From contig NZ_CP120638.1 of assembly GCF_029537235.1 (NCBI RefSeq), forward strand, positions 1,240,001 through 1,304,000: DNA of 64,000 bases, written 5' to 3'. How positions within the stretch are numbered: position 1 is the first letter of the stretch; every line of letters starts with the position of its first letter. The notes beneath the pieces were generated by a model. That model was not told the origin of the DNA. It did not search any database and was given only the letters and a program-made list of their open reading frames with translations. This document shows, one piece after another, positions 1 to 10,620 of the stretch. Position numbers and translations under genes: made by a program. The stretch is from Rhizobium sp. 32-5/1 (GTDB taxonomy: Bacteria; Pseudomonadota; Alphaproteobacteria; Rhizobiales; Rhizobiaceae).

Positions 1-66
1 AAGCTCTTCTATGGACAGAGGCTTGCCAAATTCCCTGACCACTGCCGCTTTCATCATTGCCGTCAT
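1..66 (-). CDS. adhP: Zn-dependent alcohol dehydrogenase, N-terminal fragment cut by window edge
   Basis: The reverse strand from the ATG at 66 reads MTAMMKAAVVREFGKPLSIE, which resembles the N-terminus of propanol-preferring zinc alcohol dehydrogenases (AdhP type): a beta strand beginning MKAAVV, then a Gly-Lys-Pro-Leu turn. Only 22 codons are inside the window, so the zinc ligands and the NAD(P) fold cannot be checked. It lies downstream of the 3-hydroxybutyrate dehydrogenase on the same strand after about 200 nt and may be transcribed separately. Family assignment rests on the N-terminal match only. Confidence 0.6.
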   Translation of the reverse strand, partial: MTAMMKAAVVREFGKPLSIEEL

Positions 67-268
67 GCACGGATCCTCCTGTTCGCCGCAAGGGCGCTAA
101 AGGCATCTGCATAAGCTGCAGATACAGGGCGACAGTGGATGGGAACAGGCAACGAAACGTTGATATGGATCAACCAACGAGAAATGCGCGCGTGGTTGCA
201 CCTTCAAAGTGCACCAGAACTGCGGTAGGCCGGAAACGCCGCGGGCGCGGCGTTTCCGCTATCAGGTC

Positions 269-1051
269 TTACTGCATGTACCAGCCGTGGCTGACGACCA
301 GAGACTGGCCGGTGAGCGCGTTTGTCTCGAAGCCGGCAAACAGCAATGCCACTTCCGCGACATCCTCGACGGTGGTGAATTCGGTATCGACGGTTCCGCC
401 GAGCATCATCTTCTTGACGACCTCTTCTTCGGAGATGCCGAGCCTTAGGGCCTGCTCCGGAATCTGTTTTTCCACCAGCGGCGTCTTGACGAAGCCGGGG
501 CAGATGACGTTTGCGCGCACGCCGTCCGGGCCGCCTTCCTTGGCAACGACACGGGCAAGACCGAGCAGGCCGTGTTTTGCGGTGACATAGGCCGATTTTA
601 GCGGCGAGGCTTCGTGTGAATGCACCGAGCCCATGTAGATGATCGCCCCGCCCTTCTGCGCCTTCATGTGCGGAATGCAGGCCTTGGTGGTCAGGAAGGC
701 GCCGTCGAGATGGATGGACAGCATCTTCTTCCAGTCGGAAAAGGCGTAATCCTCGATCTTGTTGACGATCTGGATGCCGGCATTGGAGACGAGCACGTCC
801 ACCCTGCCCCACTTTGCAACGACGGCGGCGACGCCGGTGTTGACAGCCTCTTCGCTTGTCACGTCCATGGCAAGGCCGATCGCTTCGCCGGGGCCTATGG
901 CGGTCAGGTCCTTGGCTGTCGTCTCGGCGGCTTCGAGCTTCAGGTCGGCGATGACGACCTTGGCACCTTCCGACACGTATTTCTTCGCGATCGCCAGGCC
1001 GATGCCGCTGGCCGAGCCGGTGACGATGCACACCTTGTCTTTGAGTTTCAT
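269..1051 (-). CDS. bdhA: D-3-hydroxybutyrate dehydrogenase (short-chain dehydrogenase)
   Basis: A 260-residue classical SDR. The cofactor motif TGSASGIG is at residues 11-18, the NAG motif at 90-92, and the catalytic Ser142, Tyr155 and Lys159 lie in YMGS...YVTAK. The C-terminus SHGWYMQ is characteristic of 3-hydroxybutyrate dehydrogenases, which interconvert D-3-hydroxybutyrate and acetoacetate with NAD+ in the cytoplasm. Its upstream partner on the same strand is acetoacetate decarboxylase, 12 nt away, preceded by a patatin-like lipase, so a ketone-body or polyhydroxybutyrate catabolic operon is likely. The ATG at 1051 follows a purine-rich ribosome site (AGGGAGTTAAAACC). Substrate is inferred from the C-terminal signature and the context. 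Confidence 0.88.
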   Translation of the reverse strand: MKLKDKVCIVTGSASGIGLAIAKKYVSEGAKVVIADLKLEAAETTAKDLTAIGPGEAIGLAMDVTSEEAVNTGVAAVVAKWGRVDVLVSNAGIQIVNKIEDYAFSDWKKMLSIHLDGAFLTTKACIPHMKAQKGGAIIYMGSVHSHEASPLKSAYVTAKHGLLGLARVVAKEGGPDGVRANVICPGFVKTPLVEKQIPEQALRLGISEEEVVKKMMLGGTVDTEFTTVEDVAEVALLFAGFETNALTGQSLVVSHGWYMQ

Positions 1052-1063
1052 GGTTTTAACTCC

Positions 1064-1803
1064 CTATTTTGCAAGATAATCATGGACCACTTCGCCGAGG
1101 CCCAGCGTCAGGTCGGACAGAATTTGGACGGCGGATTTGACTTCAAGCACCGGCAGGTTGGCCACAGGCGCCAGCGCATGCGAAAACAGCTGCAGAGCCC
1201 CCGGCCCCTCCCAGGCACCCTTCACGGTCAGATCTTCCAGATAATAGCGCACAAGTTCGCAGATACGCGGTGTGCAATCCACATGCGGAATGATCTTGAG
1301 CATGAAATTCGGCTGTTTCAGACTTTCCAGCACCTTGTCCTTGTCGAGCGCGCGATGCTTGAATCCCATCGTCGCTGTCGCGACGCGCTGGCCGCCATAA
1401 TCGAGCGTGCCGACCAGCGCATCCTTCACAGCATGCAAGGACGGGTCGGCGAGCTTCTTGGGAAGCCCCATATCTCGCGGCCGCCGGCGATAGGCGCGTC
1501 ATCGTTCAGGTACATCGAATGCACGTAACCGCCATGCACGCCCTCATAGGTGACTGGGATCACCTGGCCCGACTCGGTGTAGTCGCCAAAACCCGTCGAA
1601 TCCGGCATGCGGATGAACTCGTATTTCACCAGCGGCTCATCGAATTGCAGCGGCTCCGGCACGACGCGGCGCAATGCTTCCGGATCGGTGCGGTAGGTGA
1701 TGATCATGTATTCGCGATTGACGAAACGGTAGGGTCCCGGCGGATAGGACGGGCTGGTCAGCGGCATGGCGAAAGCATTGCGGATCACATCGTCTATTTT
1801 CAC
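1064..1803 (-). pseudogene. adc: Acetoacetate decarboxylase, frameshifted at the catalytic lysine
   Basis: Two overlapping frames together make one acetoacetate decarboxylase of about 246 residues, which converts acetoacetate to acetone and CO2. The first part runs from a GTG at 1803 ([11 protein letters not shown]...) to GREIWGFP. The second continues [11 protein letters not shown]... to the stop at 1064. The break is in the GGG run at 1460-1462 (CCC on the coding strand); one extra C restores GFP-KKLA. The first Lys of KK is the Schiff-base residue in this family and the second tunes its pKa, so as written the enzyme loses its active site. The GTG overlaps the patatin stop (GTGA), showing translational coupling. 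A homopolymer sequencing error is the likelier cause. Confidence 0.85.
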
Positions 1804-2927
1804 GACTTTTTCTCGCTTCCGTGTTTTTCGCAAAGGTCGAAGATTCGAATTCCGTTGGTGGGCCGAGTGCGGCTCTGCCAATCGGGGTGATTGAGCGTCC
1901 TGACAACATCGTCATGCCCGGCCTTCCAGTGTTCCTCGACCGAAAGCCGTGAAAACTCGTAGTCCTTGGAATGGCTCTCATAGGTCGCCTGCCGATAGAT
2001 CAGGTGCACCATGGTGACGGCGCTGTCATTGCCGATCTTTTCGAGCAAACGCGCATCCGGGTCGTCCTTCAACTCATCCGGAAGCTTCTCCATCAGCCGC
2101 TTGGCCGCCATGCGAATGGTCTGGAGCTTGCGGAACTGGTCGGTGTTCAGACGCGTGCGGCTGGAAAAGCGGATTTCCTTTTCGCGCGCCTCAACGTCGA
2201 ACAGATCCTTGGGCAGAGCGCCGCGGGCGCTGAACAGATCGACCTGGAAGATGCAGAGGTCGCTTTCCAGCTCCTCGCCACCAAGCACGCGCTGCAACGG
2301 CGTATTCGAGACGATGCCGCCGTCCCAATAGTAGCGGCCGTCGATCTCGATCGGCGCAAAGCCCGGCGGCAGCGCACCCGATGCGGCAACGTGTTTGGCG
2401 GAAAAATCCTGATGCCGGTTGTCGAAATAGTTGAAATTGCCGCTCATGACATCGACCGCGCCGAGGCTCAGCCGGATGGCGCCGGAATTGATCAGGTCGA
2501 AATCGACCAGTTCGGCCAGCGTCTCCTGCAGTGGCAAGGTGTCATAGAGGCTGATCTGCGCCATCGGGTCGCCCGGAATGGCCCAGGGTGCAAAGGCGCG
2601 CGGCTTGAAGAAACCGGGTGCGCCCGTCAGGGAGCCGAGAAAGGCGGAGGCTTCGTTGAACCACTTGCGCATCATGTCGCCTGGCCCGACGGTCTGACCG
2701 GCGAGCCCTGACGAGACGCGGTGCCAGAAGGTGCGCAGGTTGTCGATGCGCTTGTCCACCTGGCTGCCGGCGATGATCGCCGAATTGATCGAGCCGATCG
2801 AGATGCCGGCCAGCCAGTCCGGCCGGATCCCTGCTTCGTGCAAGGCCTCATAGGCACCGGCCTGATAGGCGCCGAGCGCGCCTCCGCCCTGGAATACGAG
2901 AACGGTCTTTTCTTCGGATTTGGTCAA
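1800..2927 (-). CDS. Patatin-like phospholipase (RssA-like)
   Basis: A 375-residue patatin-family serine hydrolase. The oxyanion-hole segment GGGALG is at residues 14-19, the nucleophile elbow GISIG at 41-45 (Ser43), and the catalytic Asp202 sits in DGG at 202-204, giving the Ser/Asp dyad. The C-terminal third after about residue 300 is a helical extension often found in alphaproteobacterial members (DUF3734-like). No signal peptide is visible, so it should act in the cytoplasm or at the inner membrane on acyl esters. It is the first gene of a coupled operon with acetoacetate decarboxylase and 3-hydroxybutyrate dehydrogenase; this suggests a role in mobilising lipid or polyhydroxybutyrate-derived substrates, which is inference. 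Confidence 0.85.
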   Translation of the reverse strand: MTKSEEKTVLVFQGGGALGAYQAGAYEALHEAGIRPDWLAGISIGSINSAIIAGSQVDKRIDNLRTFWHRVSSGLAGQTVGPGDMMRKWFNEASAFLGSLTGAPGFFKPRAFAPWAIPGDPMAQISLYDTLPLQETLAELVDFDLINSGAIRLSLGAVDVMSGNFNYFDNRHQDFSAKHVAASGALPPGFAPIEIDGRYYWDGGIVSNTPLQRVLGGEELESDLCIFQVDLFSARGALPKDLFDVEAREKEIRFSSRTRLNTDQFRKLQTIRMAAKRLMEKLPDELKDDPDARLLEKIGNDSAVTMVHLIYRQATYESHSKDYEFSRLSVEEHWKAGHDDVVRTLNHPDWQSRTRPTNGIRIFDLCEKHGSEKKS

Positions 2928-3141
2928 GGCAAGTGCCTTTCCTAGAATACTGCAACTGCGAACAGAAGCGGACGGTACGCCCCTTATGCGGGGTGTGCAA
3001 ATTAACTTTCAGCAATGTCGAAAAGACCAGCGATTTCAATCGAAACCGGCTGATCAAGTGACAATTCCGCTCACGGTCGAGGGGTGCGACGAAACCCAAT
3101 AGTAAGAAGCAGCCTATCGTCACAGGACAATGACGCCGAAA

Positions 3142-3561
3142 TTACTGCGATGCAATGTGCACGGCCAGGAGGACCCAAAGGGCGATCGTCGCAAGCACGC
3201 CAATGCTGAACAGGCGCTGGCGCAGCATCAGCCTGTTCGACGTGACATGCACATAGGCGTGTAGGAGCCGGCTGACGACGAAGATCCAGGCAAAGACGAT
3301 TGACACCATGCCGGCGCCACCGGTGACGAAGAGCGCGATGCAGATGACGTAGAAGAGAACCGGCAATTCGAACTGGTTGATCAGGTTGCGGGCAACAGTG
3401 GCGCTGGGCGCGGGCTCGATGGTCGGGATCTTGTAATCATGCGCTTTCGCCGTCCCTGCACGCACCGCGCCGAAGCGGCGTTTTGCCATCAGAATATAAA
3501 CACAGAGCGTCAGCAGGATTTGGACCATGACGGGCCAAAAGATCGCGGTGGATGCGGGCAT
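3142..3561 (-). CDS. MAPEG-family membrane protein
   Basis: Starting at ATG 3561 this gives 139 residues with four hydrophobic segments: N-terminal FWPVMVQILLTLCVYILM, then a loop ending NLINQFELPVLFYVICIALF, an AWIFVVSRLLHAYVHV segment, and a final IGVLATIALWVLLAV. The pattern NQFELPVLFY followed by SRLLHAYVHVTSNR matches the MAPEG superfamily (PF01124: glutathione- and eicosanoid-related membrane enzymes). An upstream in-frame extension to 3783 is rejected because it overlaps the divergent LtrA gene and has no hydrophobic logic. Bacterial MAPEG proteins of this size are mostly uncharacterised, so the substrate is unknown. Confidence 0.8.
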   Translation of the reverse strand: MPASTAIFWPVMVQILLTLCVYILMAKRRFGAVRAGTAKAHDYKIPTIEPAPSATVARNLINQFELPVLFYVICIALFVTGGAGMVSIVFAWIFVVSRLLHAYVHVTSNRLMLRQRLFSIGVLATIALWVLLAVHIASQ

Positions 3562-3727
3562 TGAAACTCCGTGTGGTTGATCGAACTGATCTATAGCGGT
3601 AGCCGTCGAAATCCAGAACAACAACTGCGCAGTGTTGCTACAACAAATGTGCTTCCGCTTGACATGGCTTTTGCGCATGGGGAATGTCGGGACAAGCCAT
3701 CCGAAGACGCATTCAAACACGGTGCCC

Positions 3728-4990
3728 ATGTCCGAACATCCTCCCGGCGCCAGTGCGCTGCCCACCCACCATTTTTCCTCCATGCGCGGGCGTGATCCGC
3801 ACGAGCATCACCGCACGGCGACACCGCTCGAGCTTCTGTTCGACCTGACCTTTGTCATCGCGTTCGGCCTTGCCGCCTCGCAGCTCGCGCATCTGCTCGC
3901 AGAGGGCCACTATATGGCCGGGCTCGCCGGTTTCGGCTTTGCCATGTTTGCCGTCTGCTGGGCCTGGATCAATTTCTCCTGGTTTGCCTCGGCCTTCGAT
4001 ACCGACGACTGGATCTACCGGCTGACGACCATGGTGCAGATGGTCGGGGTGCTGATTCTCGCTCTCGGGCTGCCGCGGATGTTCGCATCGATCGACCAGG
4101 GCGTAGAGGTGGACAACGACATCATGGTCCTTGGCTATGTGGTGATGCGCGGCGCCATGCTGTTCCAGTGGCTGCGTGCAGCGCGGCAATATCCGGATGG
4201 GCGCAAGGCCTGCCTGACTTATGCCACCACCATCCTCCTTGCCCAGATCGGCTGGGTCGTCCTGATTTTCATCGACATGCCGCTGCTGGCAACCGCCGCC
4301 AGCGGCCTCGCGCTCGTTCTCGTGGAAATGACCGGGCCGGTGCTGGCCGAGCGATGGGCGGGAGGCACGCCCTGGCATGCGCACCATATTGCCGAACGCT
4401 ACGGGCTGCTGGCCATCATCACGCTCGGCGAAGGCGTCGTCGGCACGGTTGCCTCGATCAGCGCCATCGTTGATGCCCAGGGGTGGAACCTCGATGCCGT
4501 ACTGATCTGCGTCGCCGGGACCGGCCTCACATTCGGCATGTGGTGGCTCTATTTCCTGCTGCCATCAGGCGCGATCCTGCATCGCTTCCGCGAGCGGTCC
4601 TTCGTCTGGGGCTATGGCCAGATGATCGTGTTCGGCGCAATTGCAGCAACCGGCGCCGGCCTGCATGTCGCGGCCTACTATATCGAGCACAAGGCGCATA
4701 TCGGTGCCGCCGCCACGGTGCTGACCGTTGCCGTCCCGGTTTTCGTCTATGTGCTGACGATCTTCCTGCTCTATGGCTACCTGCTGCAGCGACTGGATGC
4801 GTTCTACATCCTGCTGATGGCCGGAACGACAGCGCTTGTCATCCTTCCGGTTGGGCTTGCCGCGGTTGGACTGGACATGACCATCTGCCTTGTCGTGCTG
4901 ATGCTGGCGCCCCTTGTCCCGGTCCTCGGTTATGAGCTGAAAGGCCATCGCTACGGAACCGACGCCCTGCGGCAAGCGCTGGGGACCTGA
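3728..4990 (+). CDS. ltrA: Low temperature requirement protein A (LtrA) family membrane protein
   Basis: With the ATG at 3728 the product has 420 residues. It opens with a hydrophilic His-rich lead (about residues 1-35), then the family motif TPLELLFDLTFVIAFGLAASQLA, followed by about eleven or twelve hydrophobic helices. A second family element, ERYGLLAIITLGEGVVG, is at about residues 220-236. Both match the LtrA family (PF06772), named for a Listeria low-temperature growth locus; the biochemical role is not established. The longer start at 3632 adds 32 residues that do not look like family sequence. It is divergent from the MAPEG gene, with about 166 nt between starts, and convergent with guaB. 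Confidence 0.85.
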   Translation: MSEHPPGASALPTHHFSSMRGRDPHEHHRTATPLELLFDLTFVIAFGLAASQLAHLLAEGHYMAGLAGFGFAMFAVCWAWINFSWFASAFDTDDWIYRLTTMVQMVGVLILALGLPRMFASIDQGVEVDNDIMVLGYVVMRGAMLFQWLRAARQYPDGRKACLTYATTILLAQIGWVVLIFIDMPLLATAASGLALVLVEMTGPVLAERWAGGTPWHAHHIAERYGLLAIITLGEGVVGTVASISAIVDAQGWNLDAVLICVAGTGLTFGMWWLYFLLPSGAILHRFRERSFVWGYGQMIVFGAIAATGAGLHVAAYYIEHKAHIGAAATVLTVAVPVFVYVLTIFLLYGYLLQRLDAFYILLMAGTTALVILPVGLAAVGLDMTICLVVLMLAPLVPVLGYELKGHRYGTDALRQALGT

Positions 4991-4993
4991 ACG

Positions 4994-5022
4994 AAAAAAG
5001 CGGCGAGATCACCCGCCGCTTT
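4994..5022 (-). terminator. Rho-independent terminator of guaB
   Basis: Inverted arms AAAGCGGCG (4997-5005) and CGCCGCTTT (5014-5022), extended by a GG/CC pair, form a stem with a short loop. On the minus strand the stem is followed by a run of six T. It lies 25 nt beyond the guaB stop and can also serve the convergent LtrA gene. Confidence 0.85.
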
Positions 5023-5046
5023 CCAATCGAATCTTCCCGAACGAAT

Positions 5047-6555
<1,509 letters not shown>

Positions 6556-6574
6556 TCAGTAAATGGAATTCTCC

Positions 6575-6627
6575 CCGCACAATCGGATAACCGTGCGGTG
6601 GGAGACTCGCCGTGCTTGACGGGCGAG
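6575..6627 (-). promoter_or_regulatory. Two hairpins in the guaB leader
   Basis: Upstream of guaB on its own strand are two possible stems: CTCGCC/GGCGAG (6606-6611 with 6622-6627) and CCGCAC/GTGCGG (6575-6580 with 6593-6598). Neither is followed by a T-run, so they are not simple terminators. They may be leader structure or chance in GC-rich DNA. No known riboswitch is recognised. Confidence 0.25.
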
Positions 6628-6683
6628 AGTTTCTTGGAAGTTGGCGAGGGCTGGTAACATGGATATGAAGGGTTGGAAAGTGC

Positions 6684-6709
6684 AAAGGCCCGGCGAAAAC
6701 GCCGGGCCT
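6684..6709 (-). terminator. Terminator after the metallo-hydrolase gene
   Basis: A perfect 10-bp stem AGGCCCGGCG / CGCCGGGCCT (6686-6695 and 6700-6709) with an AAAA loop. On the minus strand TTTGC follows the stem. It lies about 36 nt past the stop of the metallo-beta-lactamase-fold gene and upstream of guaB, insulating the two. Confidence 0.75.
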
Positions 6710-6744
6710 GCCAAGATCTTTTGCAATGCGGCAAAGGCCGCGGT

Positions 6745-7736
6745 TCAGAGTTCGAACTGGTAGGTTTCCGGCACGAAACGGTAACCCTGATCCAGCTTTT
6801 CGACGAAACCGACCGCCGGGAAAGGCATGTGATAGCCGACGAAGGGCAGACGGTCGGTCGCGATCATGTCGAAAACCTTTTTCCGGGTCGCTGCGGCTGC
6901 CGTCTTGTCCATGTCGAAGCGCACCTCCCAATCCGGCCGCTGCAGCGACAGGACGAAGTGATTGGCGGTATCGGCCGTCAGGATCAGCGCCTTGCCGTCC
7001 GATTCGATGCGATAGATCATGTGGCCCGGCGAATGGCCAAACGCCGCCATGCCCGTGATGCCGGAGACGACGTCGCCGCCATCAGCCACGAAGGTCATCT
7101 TCTCGGCCAGTGGAACCACCTTTTCCAGAACGCCCTTGTGACCGTTCTCCGCCGGTGTTCCAGCGCGGGCCGGATCCTTCCAGAAATCGAATTCCGTCTG
7201 GCCGGCGACGTAGCGCGCATTCTTGAAGGTTGGCTGGCCGCCTTCCATCAGGCCGCCGATATGGTCGCCGTGCATGTGGGTGATCACGACGACGGTCACC
7301 TGGTCCGGCGTATAACCGGCCGCCTGCATGCCGGCGACGAGTTGGCCTGCGCCCGCTGTGCGGCCGCCCTCGCCCATGCCGGTATCGAACAGGATCACGT
7401 CGGTGCCGATATCGACCAGTGTCGGCGAGAAGCCGTTGACGAATTTTTCTGTCGGCAGGAAATTTGCCTGCAAGAGTTCAGCCACCGCCTCGGGCGACTG
7501 GTTGGTGCCGAAGGTTTCCTGCGGTTTTTCGGAAACGCGCAGTCCATCGCTGATGACGGTGACGGTGTAGGAGCCCATCTTGAAGCTGTTGGTCTTTACA
7601 GCAGGCGACATCGTTACGTCCGTCTTGGTTTCAGTCTGGGCAAAGGCTGCCCGGTTCATAAGGAACGGCATGGCGAGCGCGCCGGCCGCAGTCGCGCCGA
7701 ACAGGGCACGGCGGCCAAGGGGAAGGTATCGGTCAT
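6745..7736 (-). pseudogene. Tat-exported MBL-fold metallo-hydrolase; frame broken in signal peptide
   Basis: The body is a metallo-beta-lactamase-fold hydrolase with the zinc motif THMHGDH followed by IGG, a downstream FGHSPGH histidine loop and FVGYHMPFP near the end. Read from the first internal ATG (7671), it begins MPFLMNRAAFAQ, which is only the tail of a signal peptide. Upstream, an ATG at 7736 with a GGAGG ribosome site reads MTDTFPL. Adding one C to the CCCC run (7719-7722) joins it in frame to GRRALFGATAAGALA, a twin-arginine signal. The intact protein would be about 330 residues and exported by the Tat path. Substrate unknown; a homopolymer error is the simplest cause. Confidence 0.8.
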
Positions 7737-7942
7737 GGAAGCCTCCAGCGGAATATCGGGTTCAAACAGATGGGCGTCGTGGGACGCAAGGCCACATCTA
7801 GCGTCTTGACAGGCAATGGCACTGCCCCTCACAGGGATGTGATTGCAATTTGAGTTCGAAGCGACGCTTTTTCCCGACAAAGCTCTAATTACGCGTCTGT
7901 CGTCGCATATCCTCTTTCGTCGCATCGCCAAGGCCTTCCCAC

Positions 7943-9355
7943 ATGAACCGCATTGTCCCGATGATCCTGGCTGTCGCCCTGTTCATGGAGCAGATGGACT
8001 CAACCGTCATCGCAACCTCCCTGCCCGCCATCGCCCATGATCTCGGCGTCGGGCCGATCACGCTCAAGCTAGCGCTCACCTCCTACATGGTCTCGCTGGC
8101 GATTTTCATCCCGCTCAGCGGCTGGATGGCGGATCGCTTCGGGGCGAAACGCATCTTCCGGTCCGCGATCTTGGTTTTTGTCGCCGGCTCGATCCTCTGT
8201 GCCTTTTCCGGCGACCTGATCTCCTTCGTCTTCTCGCGCTTCCTGCAGGGCATGGGTGGGGCGATGATGACCCCGGTCGCAAGGCTCGTCCTGGTGCGCT
8301 CGACGCAGCGCAGCGAACTGGTCGGCGCCATGGCGCTCCTGACCATTCCGGCCCTGGTCGGGCCACTGGCAGGGCCGCCGCTCGGCGGTTTCATCACCAC
8401 CTATTTCTCCTGGCACTGGATCTTCCTGATCAACGTGCCGATCGGCATTGCAGGCTATTTCCTCTCAGGCGCCTATCTGCCAGAGATCGAAAGTGCTGCA
8501 CCGCCGCCGATCGATATCAAGGGTTTCTTTCTCAGCGCCATTGCCGCATCAGGCACGATGTTCGGCCTCTCCGTCATGAGCCTGCCCGCCCTGCCGCCCA
8601 TCATCGGCGCCGTTGCCGTCGTCATCGGCATCACCTGCGGATTTCTCTATGTCCGCCACGCACGCCGCCATCCGGCGCCGCTGCTTGATCTCAACCTGTT
8701 CAAGGACAGCGCCTTTCGCGCCGCCTCCATCGGCGGATCCCTGTTCCGCATCTCCATCGGCGCCATTCCGTTTTTGATGCCGCTGATGCTGCAGGTGGGT
8801 TTCGGCCTCAGCCCGTTCCAGTCCGGGATGATCACCTTCGTCGGAGCGATCGGGGCGCTCACGACGAAATTCTTTGCCAAGCGCGTGCTGGTCTTTGCCG
8901 GTTTTCGCACCACGCTGATCATCGCCGCGCTTGCGGGAGCGGCCCTCACCTTCGTCAACGGACTTTTCACGCCGGCCACGCCCTATCTGGTCATGGCTTT
9001 CCTGCTGCTTCTGGCGGGCTTTGCCCGTTCCTTCTTCTTCACCAGCGTCAACGCGCTGTCTTTCGCCGATATCGACGATGCCGATGCCAGCAAGGCAACC
9101 TCGATGAGCGCCGTTCTGCAGCAGATCAGCCTTGCCATGGGCGTGGCGGTCGCCGGCGCCATTCTCGAGATCGAAACGACGCTGACCGGATCGCCGCTGG
9201 AGCTGCGGGATTTCCAGATCGCGTTCATGATCATCGCCGTCTTTACGCTGACGGCGATCATCCCCTTCATCACCATGGCCAAGAACGCAGGCGCCTCCGT
9301 CTCGGGCCATCGGCTGGCAACGCCGGATAGCGAGACGATCACCGGCGTGAAATGA
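7943..9355 (+). CDS. MFS multidrug transporter, DHA2 (EmrB-like) family
   Basis: 470 residues with about fourteen hydrophobic helices. Family motifs are an early LDST-type element here reading EQMDSTVIATSLPAIA (about residues 14-29), motif A GWMADRFGAKRIFR (about 61-74), and motif C-like LLTIPALVGPLAGPPLGG (about 131-148), which is typical of drug:H+ antiporters. The protein should export toxic organic compounds across the inner membrane using the proton gradient. Divergent from the metallo-hydrolase gene with about 200 nt between them; no EmrA or TolC partner is adjacent. Confidence 0.88.
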   Translation: MNRIVPMILAVALFMEQMDSTVIATSLPAIAHDLGVGPITLKLALTSYMVSLAIFIPLSGWMADRFGAKRIFRSAILVFVAGSILCAFSGDLISFVFSRFLQGMGGAMMTPVARLVLVRSTQRSELVGAMALLTIPALVGPLAGPPLGGFITTYFSWHWIFLINVPIGIAGYFLSGAYLPEIESAAPPPIDIKGFFLSAIAASGTMFGLSVMSLPALPPIIGAVAVVIGITCGFLYVRHARRHPAPLLDLNLFKDSAFRAASIGGSLFRISIGAIPFLMPLMLQVGFGLSPFQSGMITFVGAIGALTTKFFAKRVLVFAGFRTTLIIAALAGAALTFVNGLFTPATPYLVMAFLLLLAGFARSFFFTSVNALSFADIDDADASKATSMSAVLQQISLAMGVAVAGAILEIETTLTGSPLELRDFQIAFMIIAVFTLTAIIPFITMAKNAGASVSGHRLATPDSETITGVK

Positions 9356-9447
9356 GGAATGGCTGTCTCGAGCCCGCCATGCGGCACTGAATGAACGGGC
9401 TAGAGATCAGGCCCTAATTGAGAAGCGCCCGTCGGGCGCAGCCAGCA

Positions 9448-9834
9448 TTATACCGGCGCGGTCTCGCATACAGCTGAAATCTTGTTGCCATCTGGATCGC
9501 GGACATAGGCGGCGTAGAAATCCGCATGATAGGGTCGAAGACCAGGCTTGCCTTCATCGGTGCCGCCATTGGCGAGCGCCGCCTCATAGAAGGCATCGAC
9601 CTTTGCCCTGCTTTCCGCCTCCAGCGCCACCATCGAGCCATTGCCTGTTGTCGCCGGCTTTTCGTCGTAGGGCGTCACGACCCAGAGACGGGTCCGGCTA
9701 TCCGTCGGCGCCCCATAGCCGATCTCGACGTCTTCAGTAACCCGGCGCACCATGCCGAGGGGAGCAAGGGCCGCATCGTAGAATATTTTCGCCTTGGACA
9801 GATCGTTGCTGCCAAGCGTGATGTAGAGAAGCAT
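9448..9834 (-). CDS. VOC-family (glyoxalase/dioxygenase fold) protein
   Basis: 128 residues with the vicinal-oxygen-chelate pattern: an N-terminal strand MLLYITLGSNDL, helix KAKIFYDAALAPLG, and a C-terminal HADFYAAYVRDPDGNKI, where YVRDPDGN is the usual end strand of glyoxalase/bleomycin-resistance domains. The product is a single-domain, soluble protein and probably dimeric. The 5' end lies 4 nt downstream of the rlmE stop, so it is likely the last gene of the ppx-rlmE transcript. Substrate cannot be predicted. Confidence 0.85.
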   Translation of the reverse strand: MLLYITLGSNDLSKAKIFYDAALAPLGMVRRVTEDVEIGYGAPTDSRTRLWVVTPYDEKPATTGNGSMVALEAESRAKVDAFYEAALANGGTDEGKPGLRPYHADFYAAYVRDPDGNKISAVCETAPV

Positions 9835-9837
9835 CGC

Positions 9838-10620
9838 TCAATCCTCGTCGCGCGGCGTCTGTTCGCGTTCGTCATACATGTCGCCATCGCCTTCGGCGTC
9901 GAAGTCGGGCCGTGTCGGGCGGCTTGGATCGCGGCCCTTGAAACCCTTGGCGAGCAGGAACATTTCCACCGATTCCGCGCGTGATGCGGCCGGTTTCACA
10001 TGGATGACCTGCTTGAAATTCTGCTTGAGCAGGGTCAGCAATTCGCGCTCGGCGCCACCCTGGAAGGTTTTTGCCAGGAAATGTCCGCCCTCGGCCAGAA
10101 CATCGATGGCAAAATATGCTGCTACTTCGCACAGGTGCATGGTGCGGATGTGGTCTGTCTGCCGGTGGCCCGTCGTCGGTGCCGCCATATCGGACAGGAC
10201 GACGTCCGGCGTGCCGCCAAGGGCAGTCATGAGCTTTTCCGGCGCCGTCGGATCGAGGAAGTCGAGCAAAAGGATATGCACGCCGGCCAGCGGATCAAGC
10301 TCGAGAAAGTCGATCGCCACGACCTTAGGGTCGGCATCTGTCGAATTGGTCACCTTGGCAGCGATCTGCGACCAACTGCCGGGTGCCGCACCAAGGTCGA
10401 TAATGCGCTTGGCGCCCGACAGGATCTTGTGTTTCTCGTCGATTTCCAGAAGCTTGAAGGCGGCGCGCGCGCGGTAGCCTTCAAGCTGCGCCCGCTGGAC
10501 ATAGGGGTCGTTGATATGGCGCTCGATCCAGCGCCGCGACGACGCCTTCAGCTTGCCCTTCTTGACCTTCTGGCCGAGCTTGCGGCCGGTGCGGTTTCCA
10601 CCGATCGGAGGTTTCGTCAT
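9838..10620 (-). CDS. rlmE: 23S rRNA (uridine-2'-O)-methyltransferase
   Basis: 260 residues of the RrmJ/FtsJ family, which methylates U2552 of 23S rRNA late in 50S assembly using S-adenosylmethionine. The SAM motif [12 protein letters not shown], the catalytic Asp in VLSDMAAP, Lys in FLAKTFQGG and the C-terminal [12 protein letters not shown] (Glu) make the K-D-K-E tetrad complete. A basic N-terminus ([18 protein letters not shown]) suits RNA binding, and an acidic tail after about residue 225 is typical of rhizobial forms. Its ATG (10620) overlaps the reconstructed ppx stop by four bases (ATGA), indicating translational coupling. Confidence 0.93.
   Translation of the reverse strand: MTKPPIGGNRTGRKLGQKVKKGKLKASSRRWIERHINDPYVQRAQLEGYRARAAFKLLEIDEKHKILSGAKRIIDLGAAPGSWSQIAAKVTNSTDADPKVVAIDFLELDPLAGVHILLLDFLDPTAPEKLMTALGGTPDVVLSDMAAPTTGHRQTDHIRTMHLCEVAAYFAIDVLAEGGHFLAKTFQGGAERELLTLLKQNFKQVIHVKPAASRAESVEMFLLAKGFKGRDPSRPTRPDFDAEGDGDMYDEREQTPRDED

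Noticed and set aside
9425..9439. GCGCCC-GTC-GGGCGC hairpin as terminator of the VOC gene
   Set aside because: Six-bp stem without a clear T-run; could be chance in GC-rich DNA.
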